A stretch of DNA of 64,000 bases from Legionella nagasakiensis (GTDB lineage: Bacteria; Pseudomonadota; Gammaproteobacteria; Legionellales; Legionellaceae). Below the pieces are notes generated by a model, which was not told the origin of the DNA, ran no database searches, and saw only the letters and a program-made list of their open reading frames with translations. Shown piece by piece: positions 44,645-53,814 of this stretch. The DNA lies in NCBI RefSeq assembly GCF_900639915.1, contig NZ_CAAAID010000003.1, positions 186,001-250,000 on the forward strand, written 5' to 3'. Both the position numbers and the translations under genes were made by a program. The first letter of the stretch is position 1. Each line of letters opens with the position of its first letter.

Positions 44645-45307
44645 CTAACCATGCAGTACCGTAGCGGTAAAGCTACTGCGCAAATAAAAACCACGCGGCA
44701 AGGTCAATGTTTTTTCTCCAGATTCATCATAACCGTAGCATAACGATTTGCTATTAGCCGCCTTGGGTCGAACTTGTAAATACCTTCCCATACTTGCATC
44801 CATTTCGGCAAGTCTTCCCGAGCTAATCATCCAGGAAAGTTCAGACCAATCTTCTGCCAATACGGCTTCCTGCGCTTTACTCGGCGACCAGAGAATAGCA
44901 CGGCCTATCCGTCGATGTGCATAGGGAATACACTTGTCTGCTTCAATAGGCAACCATAAGATACGCTTTATTTTGGCAAAACACTGCGAGGTAGCCCAGG
45001 TTTCCTGATGAATGGTCAGTAAGGAAATCGTCGTCACGAACGTCGATTCCGCCGGTTTGCCCAAATGATTGATTGGCAAAGATTTCAACTCAATGCCCAA
45101 ATCAAAAAAATCAGGTTGTGGATGCGTGCCGGCGGTCGCCCCTAATGCTAACTCAATCGCTTGACCTGCCCATCCTTTACGCTGTAAGGGATGATTCGGT
45201 ATGCAGAGATTCAATGCGATTGCCAGTTGAGCGAGTGTTAATCCCTCTATCTCCTGGCAACGCGCCAATAATTCCGTTTCATTCTTTAATGGATTTTTGC
45301 GCAGCAT
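44645..45307 (-). CDS. mutH: DNA mismatch repair endonuclease MutH
   Basis: 220 residues from the ATG at 45307. The catalytic set Asp 66, Glu 73, Lys 75 is in PDFFDLGIELKSLPI, as in E. coli MutH (Asp 70, Glu 77, Lys 79). It nicks the unmethylated strand at hemimethylated GATC, so a Dam methylase is implied elsewhere in the genome. Its 5' end overlaps the channel gene by 29 bases. Confidence 0.94.
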   Translation of the reverse strand: MLRKNPLKNETELLARCQEIEGLTLAQLAIALNLCIPNHPLQRKGWAGQAIELALGATAGTHPQPDFFDLGIELKSLPINHLGKPAESTFVTTISLLTIHQETWATSQCFAKIKRILWLPIEADKCIPYAHRRIGRAILWSPSKAQEAVLAEDWSELSWMISSGRLAEMDASMGRYLQVRPKAANSKSLCYGYDESGEKTLTLPRGFYLRSSFTATVLHG

Positions 45308-48206
45308 GATTGCATTCAACCTCTGTGAGCTCAATGCTCAACGGCGGTATCGGTGGCTTGACTCCTGCCGCTTTAAATTGCGCAGTAATGGCAAACAACA
45401 CCTTGGAACGTATTTCAAAACGCGTATGCAATTGCACATTAATAAAATAACGCACTTCAAATTCAATCAGCGCATCATCAATTTGCTTGAGAAACACTTG
45501 CGGAGGTGGTTCATCGAGAATTTCAGGAATGATGGCTAAAACATCCAGAATTAATTGTTGAATCATGATTGGCTCATCACTGCGACTGACTTTTATCGGG
45601 ATAACGGTGCGCACGACACTATCCTGGTGCGTCCAGTTGGTAAATGGTTTATTGAAGGTCTCCGCATTGGGAATGAGCACCTCCATATTATCCCAAGAAG
45701 AAACACGCATGGATCGTATACCAATATGCGCCACACGCCCTTCGTATTCACCCAGGGTAATTAAATCCCCTTCACGTACCGGCCGTTCAATCAAAAGCAT
45801 GATGCCACCGATGATATTACTGGCAAAATCACGCAAACCAAATCCCATGCCCACTGCTAAACCGCCCAATACCATGGACATGCCACTAAAGTCAAGCCCA
45901 AGAACACGTAATGTAATAAAGCCACCAATTAAAACAACCGCATATTGGGTGAACACTGAAAGACTGTTACGAATACCAGCATCACGGGCATTGCGGTATA
46001 ACCAACGATAACAAAATTCCCGTGTCCATTTTGCCATCCAAATAAAAATAAATAATAAGACTAAAAATTCTACGGTACTGAGGAAGGTGATATACACACC
46101 CGAAATATTCACGAATGGATAACGGGCAAATTCCTGCAAATTGACCATCACCCATGAATCCGAGTACCAGCCAAATAATTGAAACAAGAGAACAATACTC
46201 AATACTAACAATAAGGCCCTGAGAATTTTATCAAGCGGCTTTAGCAGAACTTCTATCCATAACCAACCATTACGCAAAGCCGAAATCATCCATTCAGAAA
46301 GTAATTCAAGGGCATCAAACAATAATCCACGTATCAATACATAACCAGTAATCACCAACAACAGGTAAACCTGATATCGACTCATGGTCCAGGCAAGATT
46401 GATATACCCTACCAAGCCAATCAACGCGGTCGTAAATAACGTCAGAGGAACAAGGCTCACTAACAAGGCAATGGCATTACGAACGTAGCGTTTTCTTGTT
46501 TTTAGAAAAGGACGAAGCAAGTAAGGAATAATATCTTTGCTCTTCCAAAGGACAACGGACAAAGCGAGCAAAAATAACATAAATAGGCGATTGAAAATGT
46601 CCTGTAATAAGGAAGATAGAGGCAATTGATGACTAAAGACCATCAGTGCCGTTGACCAGCCGCCAGCAAGCAATAACCATTTTAATCGATAATATAATCG
46701 AACATCTTTTCCCGATGCATCACTTATGCGCTCCAACAGCATTAAGCGGGCAATCAAAATCAAATTACGATAAGCCAACCAAACCAACAGTAAATTTACT
46801 AATAGCCGATAATTAACTAAAGGAACATGATGCAAAAAAAAGGTCACGATCACCATCGTCATCAACGTTAAATGTGGCATGTTTCGCTGCAAGAGAACGA
46901 GTACCCCATCATAGAGATGGGCAGACAACCTGGAGCGTTCTTTATCTTGAATGACGGCTCGTAACAAACGATTTAAACCAATCGCTGCAAATAAAATCAG
47001 AATGAGGGAAGCCCAGTATATAGCAACCGGCAACGCATCCTGCCAAATATAGTTATCTTTGACCTTCATGACCAAACGCTTCAGATAATTGTAAAATTTG
47101 CCTGGTATTTGAATAAATTGCTTAACAATAGAAGGCCAACTATCCAGATGATATTCTACAAGGCTTTGACGAGCGGATAACTGTTTTTTTAACAGTTGCT
47201 GCCTTTTCTCCAAAATCACTTGTAACGTTTCCTGCTGTTCGGACACGGCCTGAAGTCGTGTTTGAATCGCGCTTTGCAATCGCAAGTAGTATTGCCTTAA
47301 TGGTTTATCAATGAGCAAGGATTGTTCACTGTCCAGCAAATCAACCATGTTTTTTAAGGATTGCTTCATCTCATTCAATTGTTCAAGGGCTGCCTTGTAG
47401 GTTTCAATAACCAACTGAATGGATTTGACGTCCTGATGTTTCAACCATTGGTTCTCTGCCTTAATTAATCTCTTACGTAATTCAAGTCCGGAAACTTCAT
47501 TTTGAATCAGATTAATGGTTTGATTATTCAGTAATAATCTAGCCTCATCATTGAATGATGCATTGAAATTGACATCCGTTTTCTTTTCCTGCTGCAAGTA
47601 AATGCCTTTTTGATATAGCGCCTCCAGTTTTTCCTCTAAACTGCGAATTTTTTTATTCAACGCGTTTAATTGCTGCTTTTTGTCAAAATCCGCCTTCCAT
47701 AAATCCAGTTGATGACGTTCTGTCTGCAAGTCCTTTTCATAGCGATGCGCAAGTTCCAGGTTATCAGTAATCAATTCAATGATTTTTTTGTTGACGTCGT
47801 TTAACGTGTTCAACTTACTTATTTGCTCTTGCACAATCATCTCTCCTGATTTGCCAGGTGGTGATTGCTGGAGTTTTTTTAAGCGTTGCATCAATTGTTC
47901 TTGTTGCTTGCGCTGATTGGCTAGAAACAATTCAAGATTGGCTATTTTCCCATGGTTCAACGTTAATAAAGCGGCATTTTGTCGTTTACGTTCTAGGTAG
48001 TTCTCATAATCATGAGGCGGGGAAGATTGTTGTAACTCATTATTGGCAATGGTTAAACCGGTTTTTTCCTGAACTAAAAATTCAATCAGTCGATTGTTAT
48101 TTTCATACGATTTTGCATGAGCCGTTAAAGCAGCCGCGAGTGGCGAGAAAGAAAAACAAAAAATAATAAAACATACCACTTGCAGCCAACACGGGCGCTT
48201 AGGCAC
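45279..48206 (-). CDS. Large mechanosensitive channel, MscS/MscK family
   Basis: About 975 residues from the GTG at 48206, which gives a signal peptide (MPKRPCWLQVVCFIIFCFSF) and avoids overlap with aspS; longer starts at 48269 and 48302 would overlap it. After a periplasmic coiled-coil domain of about 350 residues come eleven or so spans, the pore helix region GGLAVGMGFGLRDFASNIIGG and the MscS beta domain (RPVREGDLITLGEYEGRVAHIG). The layout is that of MscK or YjeP/MscM. It opens under membrane tension to release solutes. It ends inside the start of mutH. Confidence 0.9.
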   Translation of the reverse strand: MPKRPCWLQVVCFIIFCFSFSPLAAALTAHAKSYENNNRLIEFLVQEKTGLTIANNELQQSSPPHDYENYLERKRQNAALLTLNHGKIANLELFLANQRKQQEQLMQRLKKLQQSPPGKSGEMIVQEQISKLNTLNDVNKKIIELITDNLELAHRYEKDLQTERHQLDLWKADFDKKQQLNALNKKIRSLEEKLEALYQKGIYLQQEKKTDVNFNASFNDEARLLLNNQTINLIQNEVSGLELRKRLIKAENQWLKHQDVKSIQLVIETYKAALEQLNEMKQSLKNMVDLLDSEQSLLIDKPLRQYYLRLQSAIQTRLQAVSEQQETLQVILEKRQQLLKKQLSARQSLVEYHLDSWPSIVKQFIQIPGKFYNYLKRLVMKVKDNYIWQDALPVAIYWASLILILFAAIGLNRLLRAVIQDKERSRLSAHLYDGVLVLLQRNMPHLTLMTMVIVTFFLHHVPLVNYRLLVNLLLVWLAYRNLILIARLMLLERISDASGKDVRLYYRLKWLLLAGGWSTALMVFSHQLPLSSLLQDIFNRLFMLFLLALSVVLWKSKDIIPYLLRPFLKTRKRYVRNAIALLVSLVPLTLFTTALIGLVGYINLAWTMSRYQVYLLLVITGYVLIRGLLFDALELLSEWMISALRNGWLWIEVLLKPLDKILRALLLVLSIVLLFQLFGWYSDSWVMVNLQEFARYPFVNISGVYITFLSTVEFLVLLFIFIWMAKWTREFCYRWLYRNARDAGIRNSLSVFTQYAVVLIGGFITLRVLGLDFSGMSMVLGGLAVGMGFGLRDFASNIIGGIMLLIERPVREGDLITLGEYEGRVAHIGIRSMRVSSWDNMEVLIPNAETFNKPFTNWTHQDSVVRTVIPIKVSRSDEPIMIQQLILDVLAIIPEILDEPPPQVFLKQIDDALIEFEVRYFINVQLHTRFEIRSKVLFAITAQFKAAGVKPPIPPLSIELTEVECNHAAQKSIKE

Positions 48207-48225
48207 CGTGTTGCTATCTTTCCAT

Positions 48226-50007
48226 CTACTTTGTCTGTACAGTTGGAGCAAGGCGTATTCCCAATTCATTAAGTTGCGCAGGACCTGTTGCTGAAGGAGC
48301 ATTGGTTAAAAGACAAGAAGCGGATTGCGTCTTAGGGAAAGCAATTACATCTCGAATAGAACTTGAGGCAGTCAATAACATGGCCAACCGATCTACACCG
48401 AGCGCAATCCCTCCATGAGGAGGACACCCATACTGCAACGCGTCCAGTAAAAAGCCAAACTTGTCTTTCGCTTCTTCTTCCTGAATGCCCAGTAATTCAA
48501 ACACCGTCTGCTGAAGCTGTGGTTGATGAATACGAATGGAACCACCACCTATTTCAAATCCATTAATCACAATATCATAAGCATTTGCCAATGTCCCTAA
48601 GGGATTAGCTTTTAAGGCATCTGGAGACAAATGTCTTGGCGAAGTAAAAGGATGGTGCATGGCCTGCAATTTGTGTGTGTCGGTATCCAATTCAAACATC
48701 GGCCAATCAACGACCCATACAAGTTTCCATCCCGGTTCAATTAAATGACAATCTTGCCCTAATCGCGTCCGCAAAGCACCCATGGATTCATTAACGATTT
48801 TTTCCTTATCCGCACCAAAAAATACCACATCGCCTGTCTCGGCATGCACTCGATCCAGAATGGCTTGAATGTGTTGTTCAGATAAAAACTTAAGAATCGG
48901 AGATTGCAAACCTTCTATTCCCTGGCTTCGATCATTCACTTTGATATAAGCCAGCCCTTTGGCCCCGTAAATTCCAACAAACTGACCATAATTATCCAAT
49001 TCCTTGCGGGTTAATCGGCAACCGTTAGGTAACTTTAAAGCAACCACCCTTCCTTCTGGATCAGTTGCTGCTGAAGAAAAAACATTAAAATCACAATCCA
49101 ACGTTAAATCAGCAATATCCACTAATTCCAGTGGATTGCGCAGATCAGGTTTATCGCTGCCGTAACGGCGCATGGCATCGGCATAGGTGATTCGTGGTAA
49201 TGCCTCTGGCAATTCAACTTGCAACAACTCAAAAAACACGGTTTTTAACAGGCCTTCGATCAGTTGCACGATGGCTTCTGCGTCAATGAACGCCATTTCA
49301 AGATCAAGTTGCGTAAATTCCGGCTGGCGATCGGCACGTAAATCCTCATCACGGAAACAGCGAACGATTTGATAATATTTATCAAACCCCGACATCATTA
49401 ATAATTGCTTAAATAATTGAGGCGATTGCGGCAACGCATAAAATTGCCCTGGATGAACGCGGGAAGGAACCAAATAATCGCGAGCCCCTTCTGGCGTTGC
49501 TTTGGTCAGCATCGGCGTTTCAATATCAAGAAAATCCCGGTCATTAAGATAGCCACGAATGACGCGAATCAATTTATGACGTATGGTCAAATTATGTTGC
49601 ATGTCGGCACGCCGCAAATCCAGATAGCGATAACGGTAACGTAAATCTTCACTGACGGATTGATGCTCGTCTGGTAAAAACGGTGGCGTTTGTGCTTGAT
49701 TTAAAATATCCAGTTCTGTACCAATAATTTCAATATGTCCGGTTGCCATTTTTTCATTAATCATGCCACTGGGTCGTGGACGCACTTTCCCTGTGATGCA
49801 CACAACGTATTCATGTCGCAATTTTTCCGCAATAGCAAACGTTTCTGTTTTTTCCGGCTCGTAGACCACCTGCACCAGGCCGGAGCGATCACGAACATCA
49901 AGAAAAATAACGCCTCCATGGTCACGACGGTTATGCACCCAGCCACACACCGTAACCGTTGTATCTATCATCGCTTCATTCACATCAGAGCAATAGTGGG
50001 TTCTCAT
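48226..50007 (-). CDS. aspS: Aspartyl-tRNA synthetase
   Basis: 593 residues, the bacterial-type length with an N-terminal OB fold ([20 protein letters not shown]), catalytic core ([40 protein letters not shown]) with the inserted GAD domain, and motif 3 [14 protein letters not shown]. The [14 protein letters not shown] motif is the normal bacterial AspRS form; whether it is discriminating cannot be told here, though a separate AsnRS is present in the window. Confidence 0.97.
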   Translation of the reverse strand: MRTHYCSDVNEAMIDTTVTVCGWVHNRRDHGGVIFLDVRDRSGLVQVVYEPEKTETFAIAEKLRHEYVVCITGKVRPRPSGMINEKMATGHIEIIGTELDILNQAQTPPFLPDEHQSVSEDLRYRYRYLDLRRADMQHNLTIRHKLIRVIRGYLNDRDFLDIETPMLTKATPEGARDYLVPSRVHPGQFYALPQSPQLFKQLLMMSGFDKYYQIVRCFRDEDLRADRQPEFTQLDLEMAFIDAEAIVQLIEGLLKTVFFELLQVELPEALPRITYADAMRRYGSDKPDLRNPLELVDIADLTLDCDFNVFSSAATDPEGRVVALKLPNGCRLTRKELDNYGQFVGIYGAKGLAYIKVNDRSQGIEGLQSPILKFLSEQHIQAILDRVHAETGDVVFFGADKEKIVNESMGALRTRLGQDCHLIEPGWKLVWVVDWPMFELDTDTHKLQAMHHPFTSPRHLSPDALKANPLGTLANAYDIVINGFEIGGGSIRIHQPQLQQTVFELLGIQEEEAKDKFGFLLDALQYGCPPHGGIALGVDRLAMLLTASSSIRDVIAFPKTQSASCLLTNAPSATGPAQLNELGIRLAPTVQTK

Positions 50008-50015
50008 AAGGCCGC

Positions 50016-50657
50016 CTATTTAGATAATTGTTCTTTTACTTCAAATGCAGCCGGGGAAAGCGGTTGCATCACTCCCAGAGAAATAATAAATTTTAACGCT
50101 TCATCAATGGTCATTGCCAATTCAATCACGTCTGATTTTGGGACCATCATCAGGAAGCCCGACGTCGGATTTGGTGTGGTTGGAATAAAAATAGAAATCA
50201 TCTCTGAACCTGAATGACGATTTAGTTCGGTACTCGTCACCCCAGTTTGAAACGCAAGACTCCACATACCCTTACGCGGATATTCTACTAAAAGTACTTT
50301 ACGAAAGGCTTGGCTGTTTGTTGCAAAAATGGCTTGGATAACTTGCTTGGTAGCATTATAGATAGAACGAACCAAAGGAATTCGCTCCAGAATGGATTCA
50401 CTCCAGGAAACCAAGCGCTGTCCTAGAAAATTGGTCGCTATAATACCGGTTGCCAGTAACAACAGCAAGGAAAGCAACACGCCTAGTCCAGGCAAATGAA
50501 TGCCAATCAGCTGTTCTGGCTGATATGCACTGGGCAAAAGCGCCATGGTTTGATCCAGCAAATCCACAAGGAAACGAAGAATGACAAACGTCACCAATAT
50601 AGGCAACCAAACCACCAAACCGGCCAGAAGATAACTACGAATCGCTTTGCCTTTCAA
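50016..50657 (-). CDS. DUF502 membrane protein
   Basis: 213 residues. Two N-terminal spans ([39 protein letters not shown]) and a soluble C-terminal domain with [14 protein letters not shown], the DUF502 hallmark. Function unknown. TTG start overlapping the FmdB-like stop (TTGA). The aspS gene follows after eight bases, so fmdB-DUF502-aspS form an operon, an order shared with other gammaproteobacteria. Confidence 0.9.
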   Translation of the reverse strand: MKGKAIRSYLLAGLVVWLPILVTFVILRFLVDLLDQTMALLPSAYQPEQLIGIHLPGLGVLLSLLLLLATGIIATNFLGQRLVSWSESILERIPLVRSIYNATKQVIQAIFATNSQAFRKVLLVEYPRKGMWSLAFQTGVTSTELNRHSGSEMISIFIPTTPNPTSGFLMMVPKSDVIELAMTIDEALKFIISLGVMQPLSPAAFEVKEQLSK

Positions 50658-50947
50658 TCCGATTCACCTTTACTCTTAGTCGTAGCCGCAACATCCGTCG
50701 CTTTATCTGCTTTTCCAGCAGATTGTTCTGATGAATTTTTCCCGGTCGACTTTTCTGGCTTCCCTTTATTTTTAAAATCGGTTACATACCATCCTGTGCC
50801 TTTAAGCTGAAATCCTGCTGCAGAGACCAGACGAACCGCTGTATTTTTTAAGCAATGCGGACATTGCTTAGCCGGTTCATCATGAATTTTTTGCATCAAA
50901 TCAAACTGATGGTGACAGCCCGTACATTCATATTCGTAAATCGGCAT
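50654..50947 (-). CDS. FmdB-family zinc-ribbon protein
   Basis: 97 residues. MPIYEYECTGCHHQFDLMQK with CxxC at 8-11 and CPHC at 29-32 is the FmdB/CxxC zinc ribbon. The C-terminal 40 residues are low-complexity Lys/Ser/Ala. The family is named as putative regulators but has no settled function. First gene of the operon with DUF502 and aspS. Confidence 0.9.
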   Translation of the reverse strand: MPIYEYECTGCHHQFDLMQKIHDEPAKQCPHCLKNTAVRLVSAAGFQLKGTGWYVTDFKNKGKPEKSTGKNSSEQSAGKADKATDVAATTKSKGESD

Positions 50948-50949
50948 AT

Positions 50950-50993
50950 AAAAATCCCTCCCCGCCTCTCTTTACCCTGAATAAAGAAAGGGG
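50950..50993 (-). terminator. Terminator after bioD
   Basis: On the minus strand CCCC (50993-50990) and GGGG (50963-50960) close an AT-rich stem, followed by A and GGGATTTTT. It lies 59 bases past the bioD stop and directly ahead of the FmdB-like start. Same layout as the asnS terminator. Confidence 0.6.
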
Positions 50994-51051
50994 TTAAAAT
51001 AACGATATTTTACCAAAATGGTCAAACAAAAACCAATGAAATAGCCCTAAA

Positions 51052-51714
51052 TTATAACGAACATCCTAGAAGGACACAATCTTCACCCTGGAAATGACCT
51101 CGATAGGGAACCGTTGCTAATAACGGTGCCTGCAAACGGTGCGATAAGGTTTCAATATTTTCCCGCAATGCCAACATATCCTGATCGAGGCAATTGGCTA
51201 TCCAACCGGCACAAACGATGTTATGCATTTTAAATACAGATTCAGTAAGTAACGCATGATTTAAACACCCTAAACGCATGCCAACCACCAAAATGACCGG
51301 AATTTGACTGAGCATAAGGAAGTCAATCCAGGTTTCTTCATGATTTAAAGGAACCATCAAACCACCCGCTCCTTCAATGAACAAGTATTCTGTATCACTC
51401 GCTCCCGCCTTATAACAAAACTCAGTGATTTCCTGTGCAGATAACTCACGTTGCTCATCCATGGCCGCCAAATGAGGCGAAATGGGCAGTTGCAGGCGCC
51501 AAGGACATATTTCCTGTTCTGCTGTTTGATTGTATTGCCTTAATAAAAGCAAATCATCATTAAATCGTTCTCCTTTATCTTCTAAACAACCACTTGCCAC
51601 GGGTTTAATCGCCAATGCTTTTTTATTATGTTGCTGAAAATAACGGAGCAGCTGACAAGTAATGTACGTTTTACCACAGTCTGTATCCGTTCCCGTTATA
51701 AAATAACGTTTCAT
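51052..51714 (-). CDS. bioD: Dethiobiotin synthetase
   Basis: 220 residues. P-loop GTDTDCGKT (8-16), KPVASGC with the substrate Lys, and EGAGGLMVPL are the BioD landmarks. Closes the ureido ring of dethiobiotin using ATP and CO2. Starts in an ATGA overlap with bioH and is the last gene of bioF-bioH-bioD. Confidence 0.95.
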   Translation of the reverse strand: MKRYFITGTDTDCGKTYITCQLLRYFQQHNKKALAIKPVASGCLEDKGERFNDDLLLLRQYNQTAEQEICPWRLQLPISPHLAAMDEQRELSAQEITEFCYKAGASDTEYLFIEGAGGLMVPLNHEETWIDFLMLSQIPVILVVGMRLGCLNHALLTESVFKMHNIVCAGWIANCLDQDMLALRENIETLSHRLQAPLLATVPYRGHFQGEDCVLLGCSL

Positions 51715-52451
51715 TGCAAAAACTCCTTTAACGCCACAAGAAACTTTTCTTTTTCTGATAAAAAAGGCACATGCGCTGATTTGGAAAATAAATGATAGTG
51801 AAATGAAGGATATTTATCTTTCATAACCATCAACGTCGTAGGCAATGTGATGGCATCCAATCGGCCAAACAAATAACCGACCGGGATCTGGACTTGCTGC
51901 AATGCTTCTCTTAGATCCCAATCAACCAAAACATCAAGACCAGCCCGTAATCCAGATAATACAGACGTTGTGAGTGCAGGCGTTGTTGCTAAAGAAACAA
52001 CATCATGCACAGTCTGTTCTTGCAGCTGTAATGCAATAAACTGAGCAAGGGTTTTTTGTGGCTCTCGCTCCATCGTTCGGTAAAACGCCATAAATACGTT
52101 CCTCTCCACGCCAGGCCAATTATCTTCTTTAACAAATCGAGGCGATGAAGCAATATTCAATAGATGGGTCACCTGTTGTGATTCCTCAATAGCCAGCCTC
52201 GTTGCGAACAAACCACCCATAGACCAGCCAGCAAGTGCAAAAGATGCTGGAAGTTTCTTTAACAGCAAATGTTTAAAATCATCCCAATCCATAAGCGGCG
52301 TTCGTCCAAACCCTGGTAAATCAACCCGATAGACTCGATAATGGGAGGTCAGTTCCGGTAATAGGGAAGACCAAACCGTATGATCAAATCCCCAGCCATG
52401 AAATAAAACCAGCGGCGCACCGCTGCCTTCAGTCACGAGATGAATATTCAT
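51711..52451 (-). CDS. bioH: Pimeloyl-ACP methyl ester carboxylesterase
   Basis: 246 residues from the ATG at 52451, which overlaps the bioF stop (ATGA). Alpha/beta hydrolase with VLFHGWGFDHTVW, nucleophile GWSMGG (Ser 77), Asp in FGRLDAI and His in KSAHVPF. It removes the methyl group from pimeloyl-ACP methyl ester. No bioC is in the window, but BioH implies the BioC-BioH route. Confidence 0.92.
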   Translation of the reverse strand: MNIHLVTEGSGAPLVLFHGWGFDHTVWSSLLPELTSHYRVYRVDLPGFGRTPLMDWDDFKHLLLKKLPASFALAGWSMGGLFATRLAIEESQQVTHLLNIASSPRFVKEDNWPGVERNVFMAFYRTMEREPQKTLAQFIALQLQEQTVHDVVSLATTPALTTSVLSGLRAGLDVLVDWDLREALQQVQIPVGYLFGRLDAITLPTTLMVMKDKYPSFHYHLFSKSAHVPFLSEKEKFLVALKEFLQ

Positions 52452-53563
52452 AGTTGATGAAGACATTTCATTAAGTAGTCGATGTGTTCTGCCTGATGAT
52501 TACAATTGAGAATAATGCGCAAACCTGTTTCTTGTCTGCTGACCGTAGGCGGACGCATGGGTATGCACACAATCCCCTGTTCACGTAATTTCATGGCGTA
52601 ACGTTGCGCTCGATGAGGACACCCTAATTGCAATTGTTGAATGGCCGTCAATGAATCTCGCCATTTCAAGGATGAGTGGCGTAGGGCGTTTCGAAAATAG
52701 CTAATTGTCTCTTGAAGCTTTATTCGACGCTCTTCAGCGCTGCGGATTATATCTAAAGACTTCAACAAACCATAGGCAATAGCCGGACTTATCGCCGTTG
52801 AATAAATATAGGGCCGTGCACATTGCAAAAGAGCCTCTATCCACGCTTCCTTACCCGCTACAATAGCTCCTGCCGAAGCATAAGCTTTGCCAAATGGAAT
52901 CACTCTTAATGGCACCTCATCCTGAGTTAGCTCTGTCTGCCTCACAGCCCCCATTCCTTGCCTACCCATTACACCAAAAGCGTGAGCTTCATCTACAATC
53001 AAGGCACTTGCACTGCTTCGACTCAATTTTACCATCTCAGCAAGCGGCGCTATTTGACCACTCATGCTAAAAACACTTTCAGTCATAATAACAGCGTTTT
53101 CCGAAATGCGTTTTATTTTGGTGGATAAATCAACCATATCATTATGCCGATAGCGCAGATAGTTCACATTGGATAATTTTAAGCCGTCATAAATAGAAGC
53201 ATGCGCCGCCTTATCGATCAGCGTAGGGAAACATAAACACCCGAGCAGTGCCGCTACACTTAAATTAGCCGCGTAACCGGATGAAAACAAAAGGCATTGA
53301 TCCACCTTCAGTACCTCAGCAAACGTTTGTTCTAATGTTCGATGGATTGGATGATAGCCGCAGACCACCATAGAGCCACCACTGCCGGTAGAATAGCGCT
53401 GAAACCCTTCCTCATAAGCTTGTTTAATAGAGGTGTGGTTAGAGAGCGATAAATAATCATTGCTGCTGAAATTAATTTCATTTTGATTGATTAATTGTCT
53501 CTTACGGTATAAACCGCATTCCTGCCGTTGAGATAAGAAATTCTGAAGTTTAATAGTCAACAT
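52448..53563 (-). CDS. bioF: 8-amino-7-oxononanoate synthase
   Basis: 371 residues, slightly short. PLP-dependent alpha-oxoamine synthase fold: FSSNDYLSLSNH near the N terminus, GSGGSMVVCGYHPIH, IVDEAHAFGVMGRQGMG with the PLP-binding Asp and His, and the Schiff-base Lys in PFGKAYASAGA. It joins pimeloyl-ACP to alanine. First gene of the biotin block. Confidence 0.94.
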   Translation of the reverse strand: MLTIKLQNFLSQRQECGLYRKRQLINQNEINFSSNDYLSLSNHTSIKQAYEEGFQRYSTGSGGSMVVCGYHPIHRTLEQTFAEVLKVDQCLLFSSGYAANLSVAALLGCLCFPTLIDKAAHASIYDGLKLSNVNYLRYRHNDMVDLSTKIKRISENAVIMTESVFSMSGQIAPLAEMVKLSRSSASALIVDEAHAFGVMGRQGMGAVRQTELTQDEVPLRVIPFGKAYASAGAIVAGKEAWIEALLQCARPYIYSTAISPAIAYGLLKSLDIIRSAEERRIKLQETISYFRNALRHSSLKWRDSLTAIQQLQLGCPHRAQRYAMKLREQGIVCIPMRPPTVSRQETGLRIILNCNHQAEHIDYLMKCLHQL

Positions 53564-53599
53564 AGATTTTAAAATTTACTGATGATTCAAGTCTGGTTA

Positions 53600-53740
53600 T
53601 TCCTTTTTTATAAAGGAGAAGCTTAATGATTTTTTAATCCATATTCTAATGATTCTCTCTTTTTGTGAAAGAGGGTAAGAGGATTTTTTACAAACTCCTG
53701 TTGACTCCCTTTAAAAAAGGAGGAGTTAGTATGATTTATT
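53600..53740. repeat. Cluster of short hairpins in the bioF-ankyrin gap
   Basis: Three stems in 140 bases: TCCTTT/AAAGGA (53601-53617), CTCTTT/AAAGAG (53657-53673) followed by GGATTTTTTA, and a CTCC-type stem (about 53704-53727, CTCCCTTT against AAAGGAGG). The second follows the hairpin-GGATTTTTT layout seen at 37479, 39587 and 50950. They lie upstream of bioF on the opposite side of its start. Confidence 0.55.
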
Positions 53741-53780
53741 CAATAAAATCTTTTTAGATGTCATTGATTATTTTCCTTTT

Positions 53781-53801
53781 GGAGGAAGCGCGCCGTCCTC
53801 C
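53781..53801 (-). terminator. Terminator-like hairpin after the ankyrin gene
   Basis: GGAGGA (53781-53786) pairs with TCCTCC (53796-53801) around a nine-base loop, within a wider TTTTCC/GGAAAA pairing. It begins 14 bases beyond the stop of the ankyrin protein gene. The following sequence is A/T-rich but not a clean T-run. Confidence 0.5.
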
Positions 53802-53814
53802 TTTTGGAAAATGT

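Noticed and set aside
45565-46011. 148-codon plus-strand frame
   Set aside because: Antisense to the MscS pore and beta domain, which are clearly coding on the minus strand; no ribosome binding site.
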